Translations under genes and position numbers: made by a program
In this document: positions 23,091 through 33,650 of the stretch, piece after piece
Layout: the number at the start of each line of letters is the position of its first letter
Position numbering within the stretch: the stretch's first letter is position 1
Notes under the pieces: model-generated
Databases searched by the model: none
Seen by the model: the letters and a program-made list of their open reading frames with translations, nothing else
What the model was told of the DNA's origin: nothing
Source of the DNA: Clitoria ternatea
Lineage: Eukaryota; Streptophyta; Magnoliopsida; Fabales; Fabaceae
Assembly (NCBI GenBank): GCA_037962975.1
Contig: CM075673.1
Location: 153,532,667-153,596,666 of the forward strand
Direction: 5' to 3'
Length of the DNA stretch: 64,000 nt

Positions 23091-24340
23091 ATTGTCTGTT
23101 GTTATACTCCTGATATAATTGTTGTCATTACAGCTTTGTTGATAGTAGTCGTACTACCAAAGCGATTACTAAGGTTTTAAAGGCCCAGTGGGATGGTCCA
23201 TATATATCTTGGACAGATGCTGGGAAGGTTGTCCAAGATAGGTGGTTTGACACCTTCTCGGTAAGTTCCTAGCTCATTTGTTGTGATTTGATTTGTAAAA
23301 TAGACCTCTTATTAATTTTGATTTCTCATTTCATTTTACAGCGTGATTACCAGTGGGCAGAGGGTATGATTGATGAGATTAGGAAGGTCTTTGCCACGAA
23401 GACCTCCAAAATCATCAAGAGTACCCTTTGGAAGGTGAGGGACAAGGGTGAGCGCCCTCGTTGGATCCTGGAGGACCATTGGGATGGGATGGTCCAGAAG
23501 TGGGGCGGTGTCCCGTTCCAGCAGGCGAGTGCTCGGAACAGGGTAAACAGAGCCGCCGATGCTACAGCCTCAGTTTACACTGGGGGTAGCATTTCAACCC
23601 TCGAGCACAAGAAAAGATTTGTAAGTATATTTATGTTTTTAATATGATTCGTCTGACATGTTTACAAATAATAATCTCAATGTTTTTTGTCCACCACAGG
23701 AGCTAAGGGAGCACCGGGAGCCTTCTTTGTTTGAGGTCATGTAAATGACCAAGAAGAACAAAGCCGGTGCATGGGTAAACCAGAAGACTATGGATCTAGC
23801 GGTATTTACTTTTAACTGACACATGCTTATAATTTACAAATCAGCTTACTAATCCTATCATTGTTTTTGAATTTACAGGAGGCGTATCAGGCGAGGAGGG
23901 CCGAGAAGGAGGCGGACCTGGTGGTTTCCACTCCTGAAGGGGAGGTTCCTCCCACCCTATCTTGTTCTGACGACAACGCCATCTATATGGAGGCTGTTGG
24001 CGGTGTGAACAAGAAAGGGAGGGTATTTGGATTGGGTGGCGTCGGCACGCAGCTGGCGAAAAAGGGGAAGACCCCTTCCCCTTCCTCTTCCTCTGCTCTT
24101 CCGACTGAGGTTGTTCAGGTAATTCAAAACCTGAACGATGAGCTACAGGAGGAGCGACGTCAGAGGCAGCTGTTGGAGGAGCGGGCCGAGGCGGACCGAC
24201 AGCGGGCTAAGGCGGACCGACGGCGGGCCGAGGAGCAGCACGCCGAGACTCGTCGGCAACTTGCTCAGCAGCAGGAGCTACTTATGCAGTTGATGGCGAG
24301 GCTACCACCTCCCACTTCCCAGGCGCCCCCACCACCATGA

Positions 24341-24685
24341 TTGTATTTTTATTATTTATACACATTGTATATTTGATTTTTAGTTTTTATATTATATTTC
24401 ATTCAATATTTATTTTGTCATTCTTCACTTATTATGTCAATATTTATTGGTAATTAAATTCAAATAAAAAAGCCTTATTGTAATTATCATTAGTAATTCA
24501 ACCTATTTAATAAATAAATTTAATCCATTATTTTGTTTTTAATAATAATTTAATATTTTAAAAAAATTATTCAAATTTAATTATAAAATTTCATCAACCA
24601 ATACAAAATACAAAATATTAATCTACATTTTTAAAGTAAAATTAACAAAACCTATGGATATTTAACCAATTTTTAAAAAAATAAA
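24341..24685. other. AT-rich 3' region of the second CACTA gene
   Basis: No coding potential. Presumably the 3' UTR and flanking internal DNA of the CACTA element. Confidence 0.5.
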
Positions 24686-24689
24686 AAAT

Positions 24690-24905
24690 TCCAATTAGCG
24701 ACGGTATATAATGGTCGCTATAATGCAAAAATAGCGACGGCGGAGAGTGGTCGCTGTAAGGGTACCATTAGCGACGGACTTGTACGGTCGCTATAATAGT
24801 AACGGTAGCGACGGCGGGGAATGGTCGCTGCAAGGCCACAGTTGGCGACAGACATGTCGGTCGCTATATGTTTAACCGTAGCGACGGTATATGGTGGTCG
24901 CAGTT
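24690..24905. repeat. CACTA right subterminal repeats
   Basis: Alternating TAGCGACGG and TGGTCGCT motifs, about every 20-30 bp, mirror those at 12295-12945. The array stops at about 24905 without a recognisable TAGTG terminus. Confidence 0.85.
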
Positions 24906-24909
24906 GACT

Positions 24910-25630
24910 GTAACTTTACCTAAAATTAAGGTGCAAATAAGCTCGGCATCCAGTTTCTTATGATCCTGCGATAAGAAACAGTTGACACAAGTGTGTGGCC
25001 CCTCATACTGTGATATTAGCCATTTATGCGCTCTTTCTGACAAGATCGAACGCATTCTCCAACTACACCCGCTAACTTGATTAGGACACTTAACCACAAA
25101 TTTCATAGGCTTTGATTCCACAACAATATAACTTTGATGTAACTTCATACACCATTGTTTCAATGCATTCTGCACATCACTTTTACTTTCAAACTTTAGT
25201 CCAACATACAGCTCATCCCCCACGCTCCAGTTATCATCATCAAATTTAATTTCTTGATCCGGATGCTCCATATTAATATTTTGATAGTGGGATGCTTCAT
25301 TCCAAAATGGAACCACACTTGTACCTGCGTAATTGCGTTATATACTTAAAATAATTATATATATATATATGATAAATTATTTTACATTCTTCTCAATATT
25401 TGAATTTACAACTAAAAATTACCAGCATTATGTAAAGGTTGTTGTTGAATTCGTTGAACCTGGATTGGGTTGGATACACCAACATTTGAAGTTAATCCAC
25501 CAACTTCATCATCATCATCATCTTCATTCTCAGAATCAACCATCAACAGCATATCATCATCGTAAGAGTCACTGAGAACCTTATCGGAGGGTATACTACA
25601 GTTTGAGTCATTATCAGAAACATAACTCAT
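24910..25630 (-). pseudogene. MULE (MuDR-like) transposase, N-terminal fragment
   Basis: Exon 1 (25630-25423) starts MSYVSDNDS and encodes an acidic Asp/Glu stretch (ENEDDDDDEVGG). A donor at 25422 and an acceptor near 25325 give an intron of about 100 bp. Exon 2 (25324 leftward) carries the MuDR N-terminal DNA-binding domain of the WRKY-GCM1 zinc-finger type: GLKFESKSDVQNALKQW, CPNQVSGCSW, GPHTC, then SQDHKKLDAELI. The MULE catalytic domain should follow but is cut at about 24910, where CACTA subterminal repeats begin. Only the DNA-binding part survives. Confidence 0.82.
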
Positions 25631-25739
25631 TTTGAAAAATATTTAAAAATAAAAATAAATACACCAACAATGAAAATGTTAAACCACACTTCGGAATGAC
25701 TATATTGCAAATGCTGTGGGAAGGGGTGGGGGGCTCTTA

Positions 25740-25950
25740 AATAGCGTGAGATGTCGCACCAATTTTCGACACAACAATGGTGTGTCGCATAAAATTTGGA
25801 CGACACACGTGTGTCGCATAAAGTTTAGACGACACACGTTGGAGTCGTATAAAGTATAGACGACACGACGTGTCACTTGCCCATTATGTCGCATGAACTT
25901 TGTGCGATTCATGTGGCGTATAAACTCCGTGCGACACATAAATAACAGCC
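25740..25950. repeat. GTGTCGCATAAA / CGACAC subterminal-type repeats
   Basis: Seven or so copies of TGTCGCATAAA or CGACACAC in both orientations lie just upstream of the MULE N-terminus. They look like a DNA-transposon subterminal array, probably of the MULE, though CACTA elements also have such arrays. AACAGCCCC occurs three times directly after it (25947, 25973, 26003). Confidence 0.65.
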
Positions 25951-26228
25951 CCAGACACGTTAATTTTAGAAAAACAGCCCCACTTTTGTAAATATGTTAC
26001 TGCAACAGCCCCATATATGAATTTTTTCCTGTTTTGTCTGTCATACCCCACATGCCGTTTTGGCATCAAAGTCACCTGCAGCCTCGGCATTGATGATGAT
26101 ACATATGGTTCCACCAAAATCTGCAAACACACCCAAGTGTGTTCATGTTTGATATGCTGGTGAAAATGAAAAAACTTTAAAAAAATTAATATTAATTTTT
26201 ACACGTCGTTTATTATAGTTAAAACCAA

Positions 26229-26400
26229 TGTTTTTAGAACTGGACCAGTCATTAAACCGGTGAAGGTACCGGTTCATGAAAACCATCATAAAACCGTGGT
26301 TGAACCGGTAGTATTAAAGAATTGACCCAGACCGGTCACCTAAGCGGTTCACGGTTCAACCGGTCGGACCGGCCAAACCGGTTCGGTTTTAATAACAATG
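26229..26400. mobile_element. ACCGGT-rich MITE-like repeat
   Basis: Dense ACCGGT, GGTTCAACCGG and AAACCGGTTCGGTTTT motifs occur between imperfect inverted ends (TTTTTAGAAC...GGTTTTAATAA). CAATG on both sides (26226-26230, 26396-26400) could be a target-site duplication. Superfamily uncertain. Confidence 0.5.
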
Positions 26401-27380
26401 ATTAAAACTGTTTAATTGTAAAAAAAATTTAGATTGATCAAATTCTAATTTGACCAACTTGAACAGAAAATCAAAACAAAACAAGACCTAAATCTATCCT
26501 TCCAAACTGTCAATTATGTGTGTGCATCTTTAACCATAGTTTAATGGCGCGTCTAGAGAAAGGAATCTTCGAAATGATGGTAGTGTAACATATATATAAT
26601 ACACCGGTTATTATAACAGTGATCTTGAGCTTATACTTTTGCAAAATGCAACCTTTGTTGGGTTTTCTGACCCACTTTCTTTCATTTGCTTACTTGTGGT
26701 GGGGAACCATTTGGTAGCCAACAATCAACTTACTTATTGTCCTTAATTATTATTAGGGCCTCTAATTAGCAACCCACAACTGATAGCACTCACGCACTTA
26801 CCTTGTACTATTATTTACCAAAGATCAATTAATAAAGTTGTTATGCCTCTAAATAGCCCATAACTTGACTGATAAATAATATTAGTATGATTTATTAAAA
26901 GAATATAAAACTTCACCGTTTAAGATATATGAAATTAGGGGTATCCGAATACGATTCAGTTTGGATCCAAAGCAAAAACAAATTAAACTGCATAAAAAAA
27001 ATATATGATTCGATTGAAACAAAATATAAAAATCAAACTGAACCACATCAAATTATTGTAATTTGAATTTATTCGGTTTGATAATTTTAATTTCTATTTT
27101 AAATATCAAACACTTTGACATTAATTCAATTAGTATAAATTATATGGTTATTTTAAAAAATTACGAGAAATAAAAAAATAATATAGTTTATCTTTTTACT
27201 ATTTTTCTTAGATAATTTATCCTACTAGATGAAATTTATTTTATAATTTATATCTTACATATTATATTTATAAGAAAGCCTCGTAATAATATTTAAATTA
27301 AGTTACTTATATGTATCTTAAAGGTATGAATTTTTTCAGTTATATATTTAATATGATTAAAATTTTTTACCAGCGAATAC
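26401..27380. other. AT-rich intergenic, no feature seen
   Basis: No frame, RNA gene or repeat that I can support. Confidence 0.6.
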
Positions 27381-27383
27381 AAT

Positions 27384-27735
27384 ATGAATCATGTGAGTTT
27401 TTAAAAAAGTTTAATCTCAATCATCTATGTATGGTCATACGGCTCAGATTTATTTATCTTAATCTTTCTAATCTCACGTAAGAGAACTTTTCTCATAAGA
27501 TACATCCCCTATATATATGTGTATCTTTTTTATGTGAGAGTGAGAGGAATGAATATAGATCGTATAACCATACAATGGATGTTTGAGATTAAAAGTTGTT
27601 CAAAGTCACATGATCACTTAAAAAGTCACGTGATTTTTTAAAAACTCACATGATTAATCTCAATCATCTATTGTATGGTGTTACGGTTTAAATTTGCTTC
27701 TCTCTCACTTTCACTCTCATATGATATATCAATAT
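27384..27735. mobile_element. foldback (inverted-repeat) element with a third arm copy
   Basis: TTAATCTCAATCATCTATG...ATGGTCATACGG (from about 27410) is inverted at 27550-27600 (ACCATACAATGGATGTTTGAG), centred on CCTATATATATGTG near 27510. The forward arm occurs again at 27640-27720. This is MITE-like, with no coding capacity. Confidence 0.65.
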
Positions 27736-28894
27736 TTGAAAACAAAAGGTACAAAAATTCTGATTAAAAATATATAAGAAGTTAATTGTATTCCTTAATT
27801 CCATTAGCAACTATATTATCGTCTTTAAGGCCTGCAAGTAATTTACGAAGAGAATTATTAGGAACTGAAACTTTACTCTTCAAGGAAAAAAAAGGATTTG
27901 CTGATTTTCTACGTATTGTTTAATTAATTATAACGATGTATACAAAGTGGAAACGAGACTACTTCATGTATTCTATAATGTGTTCATTGCTTTATTTGTC
28001 TTGGTTTTTTTTATATGATAAAAACCACTTTAATCACGCAGTGGGCCCAGAATCTTTATTCTAGCTGCACTAAGTTTCCGCTCAAGTTAGGTGGTAAAGC
28101 AATCCGTGAACATTAGTGGTGGCAAAAGAGTGAGAGGAATCTCCACCTAAAAAAATTAGTTTAATTAAATTGAAGTTTAACTATTCATATAGAAGGTTAA
28201 AATTATATTCACGAAGGGTATACATGTATAAAAATAACGCATTTTAATCCCACAATCATTATATAAATTTTTAAAATAAAAAAATTAATTAGCAATTGCA
28301 TAAATAAAAGTCAAAAATATTAATAAGTGATTTATTCAAATTACATTCTCGATATTCTAGCCATAGGTGCGAATATATAAAAAATCTCTATTGAAAGATC
28401 TTTACTTATGTTGTAAATATTCTTTGCGTTAAATGAGTCACATTATTAATTTAAATATATTGAATTAAAAAAAGAATATAAGAATGGTTTGGACTAAAAT
28501 GACATAAACGGTAAAAAAAGACAATTTTTCTAGTGACAAAAGAAAAAAATAAAAAAGGGACAAAAGTGATCACTTAAATCCAAATACAAAATTACATTTT
28601 AATGTTAAATAGGTTTACAAATATCACATAGAATTTAGGGACAACACATGATCATTTTCCCATTAAATAAAGAACTAAAAAACCCCTTCATTTTTGTTCC
28701 AAGCCAAATCTATGCCCTTGCAAAGCTTTTATCAAACAACAACCATGTAAACGAGGAAATGGAATCGAACCTCCTATTATTTCTTTCTAGTCATATATTT
28801 CGTACAATAGAGTAGGATACAACTTGTTAAGTCATTTTTCTTTTAATATTTCTAAGCTTGTACCTGTGCAATAAAAGATGATCAATTATATTTT
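27736..28894. other. AT-rich intergenic, no feature seen
   Basis: No supported gene or repeat. The CTAGT target-site duplication of copia-2 starts at 28895. Confidence 0.6.
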
Positions 28895-28899
28895 CTAGT

Positions 28900-29076
28900 T
28901 GTTATGAAATAAATGAATTTTAAGTACAGAACATAAAGAATGGAATGCAGCAAAATGAGAGAAATGAGAGAAGTGAAGAAAGCAAATTCTCTATCATTTA
29001 TGAAGGGAATGAGTCTTTTTTATAGACCAAGGTGAGGTATAATGGACATCCACCATTATATAAAATATTCATAATA
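28900..29076 (-). repeat. copia-2 3' LTR
   Basis: The LTR is 177 bp and aligns with 38527-38694, for example over TTCTCTATCATTTATGAAGG. Plus-strand ends are TGTTATGAAAT...TTCATAATA, so the minus-strand start is TATTATG rather than TG. The purine tract lies immediately inside. Confidence 0.9.
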
Positions 29077-29215
29077 CTCTCCCTTTGATGTCCATATTTT
29101 AGAATGTGCCTTGTTAAAACCTTACTAGGAAAAACCCAGTGGGATAAAAACCTAGTAAAGGAAAAAGAGTACAACATTCTTTACAAAGTAAATAAATAAT
29201 TAAATGTACAAGTAT

Positions 29216-29776
29216 TTAATTCTCCACCTCATTAGAACATCCATGTCTAAGCCGCCGAAGACCAATCTTCTGTACTAGTTGCTCGAAGACTTTGGTCGAT
29301 AATGATTTTGTAAAGATATCCGCTAGATTCTCACATGATCGAACTTGCTGGACATTTATTTCACCATTCTTTATAAGATCATTAGTAAAGAAAAATTTTA
29401 GTGAAATATGCTTTGTCTTATCTCTTTTGATATAACCCTCCTTTAACTGAGAAATACAAGCTGCATTATCTTCACATAAGATTGTTGGTGGTAATTTTTC
29501 AGCATGCAAGCCACAGGTTTCTTGAATATGTTGAATCATATATCTCAACCAAACATATTCCTGGCTTACTTCATGTAATGCTAAAATTTTAGCATGATTA
29601 GATGTTGTTGCTATGATCGTTTGTTTTATGGATCTCCATGAAATTGCTGTACCACCACATGTAAACAAATATCGTGTTTGTGATCGACCATTATGAGGAT
29701 CAGACAAATACCCCGCATCTGCATAACCAATTAGGTTTGCCTTGGATACATATGGGAAAAATAAACCCATGTCCAT
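29216..29776 (-). pseudogene. copia-2 RNase H (open 186-codon piece)
   Basis: One continuous frame contains GYADAGYLSDPHNGRSQT, GGTAISWRSIKQTIIATTS, ILCEDNAACISQL, KDKTKHISLKF-like text and ENLADIFTKSL, the full set of copia RNase H landmarks. It ends in a normal stop about 140 bp from the LTR. The frame upstream is shifted relative to RT. It is the best preserved coding segment of this element. Confidence 0.85.
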
Positions 29777-29815
29777 TGTACATCTAAGGTAGCGAAATAT
29801 GTGCTTAATCCCATT

Positions 29816-31010
29816 CTAATGCTTTTTTATGGGTAGCGAACTATGTCTTGCTAACAAATTAACAGCAAATAATATATCAGGTCGTGTATGACTAGCAAGA
29901 TACATTAGTGCACCAATTGCATTGAGATATGGTACTTCAGGACCAAGTAGTTCTTCACTTTTCTCCTTAGGTCGAAAAGGATCTTTGCTCACTTTAAGTG
30001 ACCTTACAACCATTGGACTACTCAATGGGTGTGATTTGTCCATATAGAACCCCTTTAGCACCTTTTCTGTATAAGTCTTTTGGTGCAGCAGAATTTCTTC
30101 CTTAAATATTCTAATTGTAATCTAAGACAAAACTTTGTTTTTCCCAAGTCTTTCATCTCAAATTGCCTTTTCAAGCAATTTACAGTCTTTAAAAGCTCTT
30201 TAGGAGTTTCGATGATGTTCAAATCATCTACATAGATAGCAATTATAACGAACTCTTTCCCAAATCTTTTCATAAAAACGCATGAACAAATCAAGTCATT
30301 TTTATATCCTTCTTTCAACAAATATTCACTAAGACAATTGTACCACATGCACCCAGATTGCTTTAGCTCGTAAAGGGATTTATTCAATTTAATTGAATAA
30401 TTTTCTCAAAAATTTTTCTTGTATGCTTCAGGCAAATTAAATCCTTCAGGGAGCTTTATATAGATGTCATTTTGCTTTAGGAAAATTAAATCCTTCGGGG
30501 AGTTTTATATAGATGTCATTTTGCTTCAGGAAAATTAAATCCTTCATGGAGTTTTATATAGATATCATTTTGCTTTAGGAAAATTAAATCCTTCAGGGAG
30601 TTTTATATAGATATCATTTTGCTTCAGGCAAATTAAATCCCTCAGGGAGTTTCATATAGATGTCTTTTTCAAGTGAGCCATATAAATATGTTGCAACAAC
30701 ATCCATTAGGCGTAAATCAAGTTTTTCACAAATTGCCTAACTAATCAAGTATCGAAAAGTACTTGCATCCATCAATGGTGAATATGTTTCATCGAAATTA
30801 ATATCAGGTCTTTGTGAGAAACCTTGTGCAACAAGCCTTGCTTTATATTGCACAATTTCACCATTTTCATTTCCTTTTCTCATAAAGACTTTGGACTACA
30901 GGTCCAAAAACTTTTCATTTTGCAAGTGAGTTTAACTCTTCTTGCATTACATCTTTCTACTTTGGCCAATCATTTCTTTGTGCACATTCCTTAATAAATT
31001 TTGGCTCATG
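29816..31010 (-). pseudogene. copia-2 reverse transcriptase (broken)
   Basis: Pieces at 30387-30055 and 30061-29816 contain SLYELKQSGCMWYNCLSEYL, AIYVDDLNII (catalytic YVDD), FEMKDLGKTKFCL, and GALMYLASHTRPDILFAVNL. The N-terminal half (30680-31000) is readable only in changing frames. A 49-bp unit is repeated five times at 30427-30665 and destroys the frame just ahead of the NKSLYELKQSG segment. Confidence 0.82.
30427..30665 (-). repeat. 49-bp tandem repeat inside RT
   Basis: CCTTCAGGGAG-type landmarks recur at 30443, 30492, 30541, 30590 and 30639, exactly 49 bp apart. The unit derives from coding sequence for KLPEGFNLPEA. Since 49 is not a multiple of 3, each copy shifts the frame. Confidence 0.93.
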
Positions 31011-31234
31011 AAATTTTATCATCACTTATAATATCAAGAGCTACTTTGAATGCAAAATTTCATCAATATCGACTTCATGTCGATTCCATTGTATTCCATC
31101 CATGACATAATTTATAGAGATCTCTTTATTCTTATCAATTTCAGGTACCTTGGTTTCTTCTGGATTTGAAACCTTGATTATGTCAGGAGACTCTACTGGA
31201 GTCTTTATATCCTCGATTCGACCATCTTCTTTAT

Positions 31235-31684
31235 TTACTTTTTTCGAGGATTTTTATCTTTAGAACTAACAGGTCTTCCATATTTTATTTTGACTTCAAA
31301 CTCATTTGCAATTTTAGATTGTTCTTCAAGGATATCAATCTTTATTGAAGTATTAACAACTGGTATGTGTGACTTAGTCACTCCTTTTGGATCAGCAAAT
31401 GCATTCGGTAATTGGTTTGCTAAATTTTGCAAACTAATTATTTTCTGAACTTATAGTTCAGATTGCTTTATTCGAGGATCAAGATGAGATAGAGATATCT
31501 CATTCCAACTAATCCTTGTATCCAACTGTTTACTTTCTCCCCCTAATAGTGGGAGAACAAATTCATTAAAATGACAATCAGCAAAATGAGTTGTAAATAA
31601 ATCTCTTGTTAATGGTTCAAGATATTTCATTATGGATGGACTTTCATATTCAACATATATTCCCAACCTTCTTTGAGGTCCCAT
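31235..31684 (-). pseudogene. copia-2 integrase-RT linker (broken)
   Basis: Pieces 31684-31451 (GPQRRLGIYVEYESPSIMKYL, TTHFADCHFNEFVLPLLGG) and 31432-31235 (Lys-rich end, GRPVSSKDKN) match the variable linker that follows the copia integrase core. A stop at about 31450 and frame changes interrupt it. Confidence 0.7.
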
Positions 31685-31774
31685 TTTAGTGCGTTATGGA
31701 GGAGAAATAAGAACATATACTACACTTCCAAAAATTCTTAGATGAGAAATATTTGGTTCTTTACCATGAACTAA

Positions 31775-32376
31775 TTATAAAGGGGAATACTCATGATAAC
31801 TTATAGGCCTGATGCGAATAAGTGCTGCCGCATGCAAGATTGCATGCCCCTGAGTTGAAATTGGAAGTTTTGATCTCATTAACAATGGTCTTGCTATTAA
31901 TTTCAAACGTTTAATCAATAATTCAGAAAGTCCATTTTGTGTATGAACATGTACTACAGGATGTTCAACATCAATTCCAATAGACATACAATAATCATTA
32001 AAAGATTGAGATGTAAATTCACCAACGTTATCAAGGCGTATTTTCTTAATTGGATAATCAAGAAAATGAGCTCTTAAACAAATTAATTGAGCTAGTAATC
32101 TCACAAACGCTGGTTACGAGTTGACAATAAACAAACATGTGACCATCTAGTTGATGCATCAATTAAAACCATAAAATATCTAAATGGTCCACATGAAAGG
32201 TGTATTGGTCCATAAATATCACCTTGTATACGCTTTAAAAACGTGAGTGATTCACTCCCAATTTTCATTGGTGATAGCCGCGTAATTAATTTACCTTGAG
32301 AACAAGCATCACATGAGAAATTTTTTAGTTTGGAGAATTTGTCTACTGGACAAGCAATGACCATTTGAATTCTCAA
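31775..32376 (-). pseudogene. copia-2 integrase core (two overlapping pieces)
   Basis: The 32376-32101 piece has CDACSQGKL, IQGDIYGPIHL and LIDASTRWSHV (first catalytic Asp region). The 32104-31775 piece has IRLDNVGEFTSQSFNDY (second Asp) and HTQNGLSELLIKRL (Glu region). The two overlap by 4 bp in different frames, so one frameshift separates the halves of the catalytic core. Confidence 0.82.
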
Positions 32377-32455
32377 CTATTTTTCACATCATTATTGTTC
32401 CAAGATGGCCTAACCGTTCATGCCAAATAACAAAGTTATTCTTATTTGTAAACTT

Positions 32456-32870
32456 CTAGTTTACAATAACATTTGTTTCAACTGTACTAATATAAGTATA
32501 GTACAAACCGGAGAAAAATGAAGGCAATTTTTCCAATATACATTTCTTATCAGAAATTAACTTTGTGATGTAAAGATATTCATCTTTTTCTTCATTTGTG
32601 GTCTCAATATGGTATCTATTTCTGCGGATATCCTTAAAACTCAATAAATTTCTTTGAGACTTCATACAATATAATGCACTTTTAATGTGCAATTTTGTTC
32701 CTCCAGGTAACAAAATACTGGCTCTACTGAAGCCTTCAATTATATTTATACTACCAAATATAGTATTAACATTGGTTTCTTGTTTTACTATATGATAGAA
32801 ATATTTCTCATTCTTGAGAATAGTATAAGTTGTGCAAGACATATATCTTCATCATTCACATGAGCATTCA
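32456..32870 (-). pseudogene. copia-2 protease / GAG-pre-integrase region
   Basis: A 128-codon frame reads CTTYTILKNEKYFYHI, LLPGGTKLHIKSALYCMKS, RNLLSFKDIRRNRYHIET and ...FFSGLYYTYI. This is the protease-to-pre-integrase part of copia Pol. The protease active site just upstream (ICLA...) is separated by a small deletion or frameshift. Confidence 0.75.
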
Positions 32871-32999
32871 TTCTTCATTAAATAATAATAGATAAATCAT
32901 GAGTGAAAATATAATTAACAACAATAAATATTTAACATAAATTCATAACAAAACAAATTTCATGAAATATAAAATAATTTATTTAGGAGCACTCCCCTC

Positions 33000-33410
33000 T
33001 CTAACCGAGTGGTCAATATCTTCTTCAGGAAGAGTAAGGAAATCATCAACATCAAAGTGAGTATAAACATCATCTATACCAGTCAAATTTGTTCTATTAT
33101 TTTCCTTTTATTTTTAAGGGATTTGTTCGTATAGATTAATTAGATGTTTTGGTGTGCGACAAACCCGAGACCAGTGGCCTTGGCTACCACAATGATAGCA
33201 AATATTTTTTAGTTTGTTCACTACTTTGAACATCTTTTCCTTTTTCCATATGTTCTTTATTTTTCCATAGAAATGATGATTTATCATCATTTCCACCATG
33301 ACCATAAGTATAATGATCATGTGTTGCTACATTCACTTCTGGGAATGGAACAGTTTCAGTTGGACGGGACTCTTGATTTCACATAAGTAATTTATTATTT
33401 TTTTAGCCAC
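33000..33410 (-). pseudogene. copia-2 gag C-terminal remnant with intact zinc knuckle
   Basis: The frame 33320-33114 contains CYHCGSQGHWSRVC, a complete CCHC knuckle (CX2CX4HX4C) that binds RNA in copia Gag. Upstream, near 33340-33400, ESRPTETVPFPEVN and NKLLM can be read. The rest of gag, expected towards 38 kb, is absent; coding similarity stops at about 33400. Confidence 0.8.
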
Positions 33411-33650
33411 AAGGAGATAAGTATAAATAAACTTTCACATAAATGATTCGGTAATGAAAATTTAAAATTTTCATAAAGTATCATTCAAATACAAGTGGCC
33501 TAGTGGTAGAGTGATAACTTATTCCTGGATTCAAATCCTCATTAATGTTATCATATTTATTAACTCCTTTTATATAATAAAATATATTTTAGTAGCACAA
33601 TGTCACGCATGAACGTGAATCTATAAGAACCACTATGCAATTGCAATAAT
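33411..33650 (+). ncRNA. tRNA-like (SINE-type) Pol III promoter remnant in filler DNA
   Basis: TGGCCTAGTGG (33496-33506) matches the A-box consensus TRGYNNARNGG, and GGATTCAAATCC (33527-33538) resembles a B box. The 20-bp gap is shorter than in a tRNA, so this is a degenerate SINE head or tRNA pseudogene, not a tRNA gene. The rest of this 240-bp stretch, between the copia-2 gag remnant and the solo LTR, has no other recognisable feature. Confidence 0.35.

Larger units (their letters stand above)
22524..24340 (+). pseudogene. second CACTA gene, Transposase_24-like, one nonsense codon
   Basis: Five exons fit GT/AG rules: 22524-22870, 23134-23260, 23342-23620, 23700-23801 and 23879-24340. Exon 1 encodes a Pro/Thr/Ser/Gln-rich repeat region. 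Exons 2-3 encode the conserved domain (WDGPYISWTDAGKVVQDRWF; RPRWILEDHWDGMVQKWG; ARNRVNRAA). Exon 5 encodes a predicted coiled coil rich in Arg, Glu and Gln (RQRQLLEERAEADRQRAKAD) and ends in a Pro-rich tail. A TAA at 23742-23744 breaks exon 4 where Gln (CAA) is the likely ancestor. This class of protein (TnpA/TNP1-like) is thought to bind CACTA subterminal repeats; that role is inferred from family and position. Confidence 0.82.
12275..24905 (+). mobile_element. CACTA (En/Spm) DNA transposon, nearly complete but degraded
   Basis: The left end starts CACTAAAAAAACC, followed by a dense field of TAGCGAC/GTCGCTA motifs (12300-12945). The same motif field reappears at 24690-24905. Between them lie a TNP2-type transposase gene and a Transposase_24-like gene, the standard two-gene CACTA content. 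The right terminal inverted repeat (expected to end TAGTG) was not found, so the 3' tip is truncated next to MULE sequence. The 5' half carries a hAT-like fragment (15240-15910) and a copia fragment (15914-16860). Confidence 0.8.

Noticed and set aside
33496..33538. Functional tRNA gene
   Set aside because: The A- and B-box are too close and no acceptor or anticodon stem can be drawn; kept only as a tRNA-like remnant.
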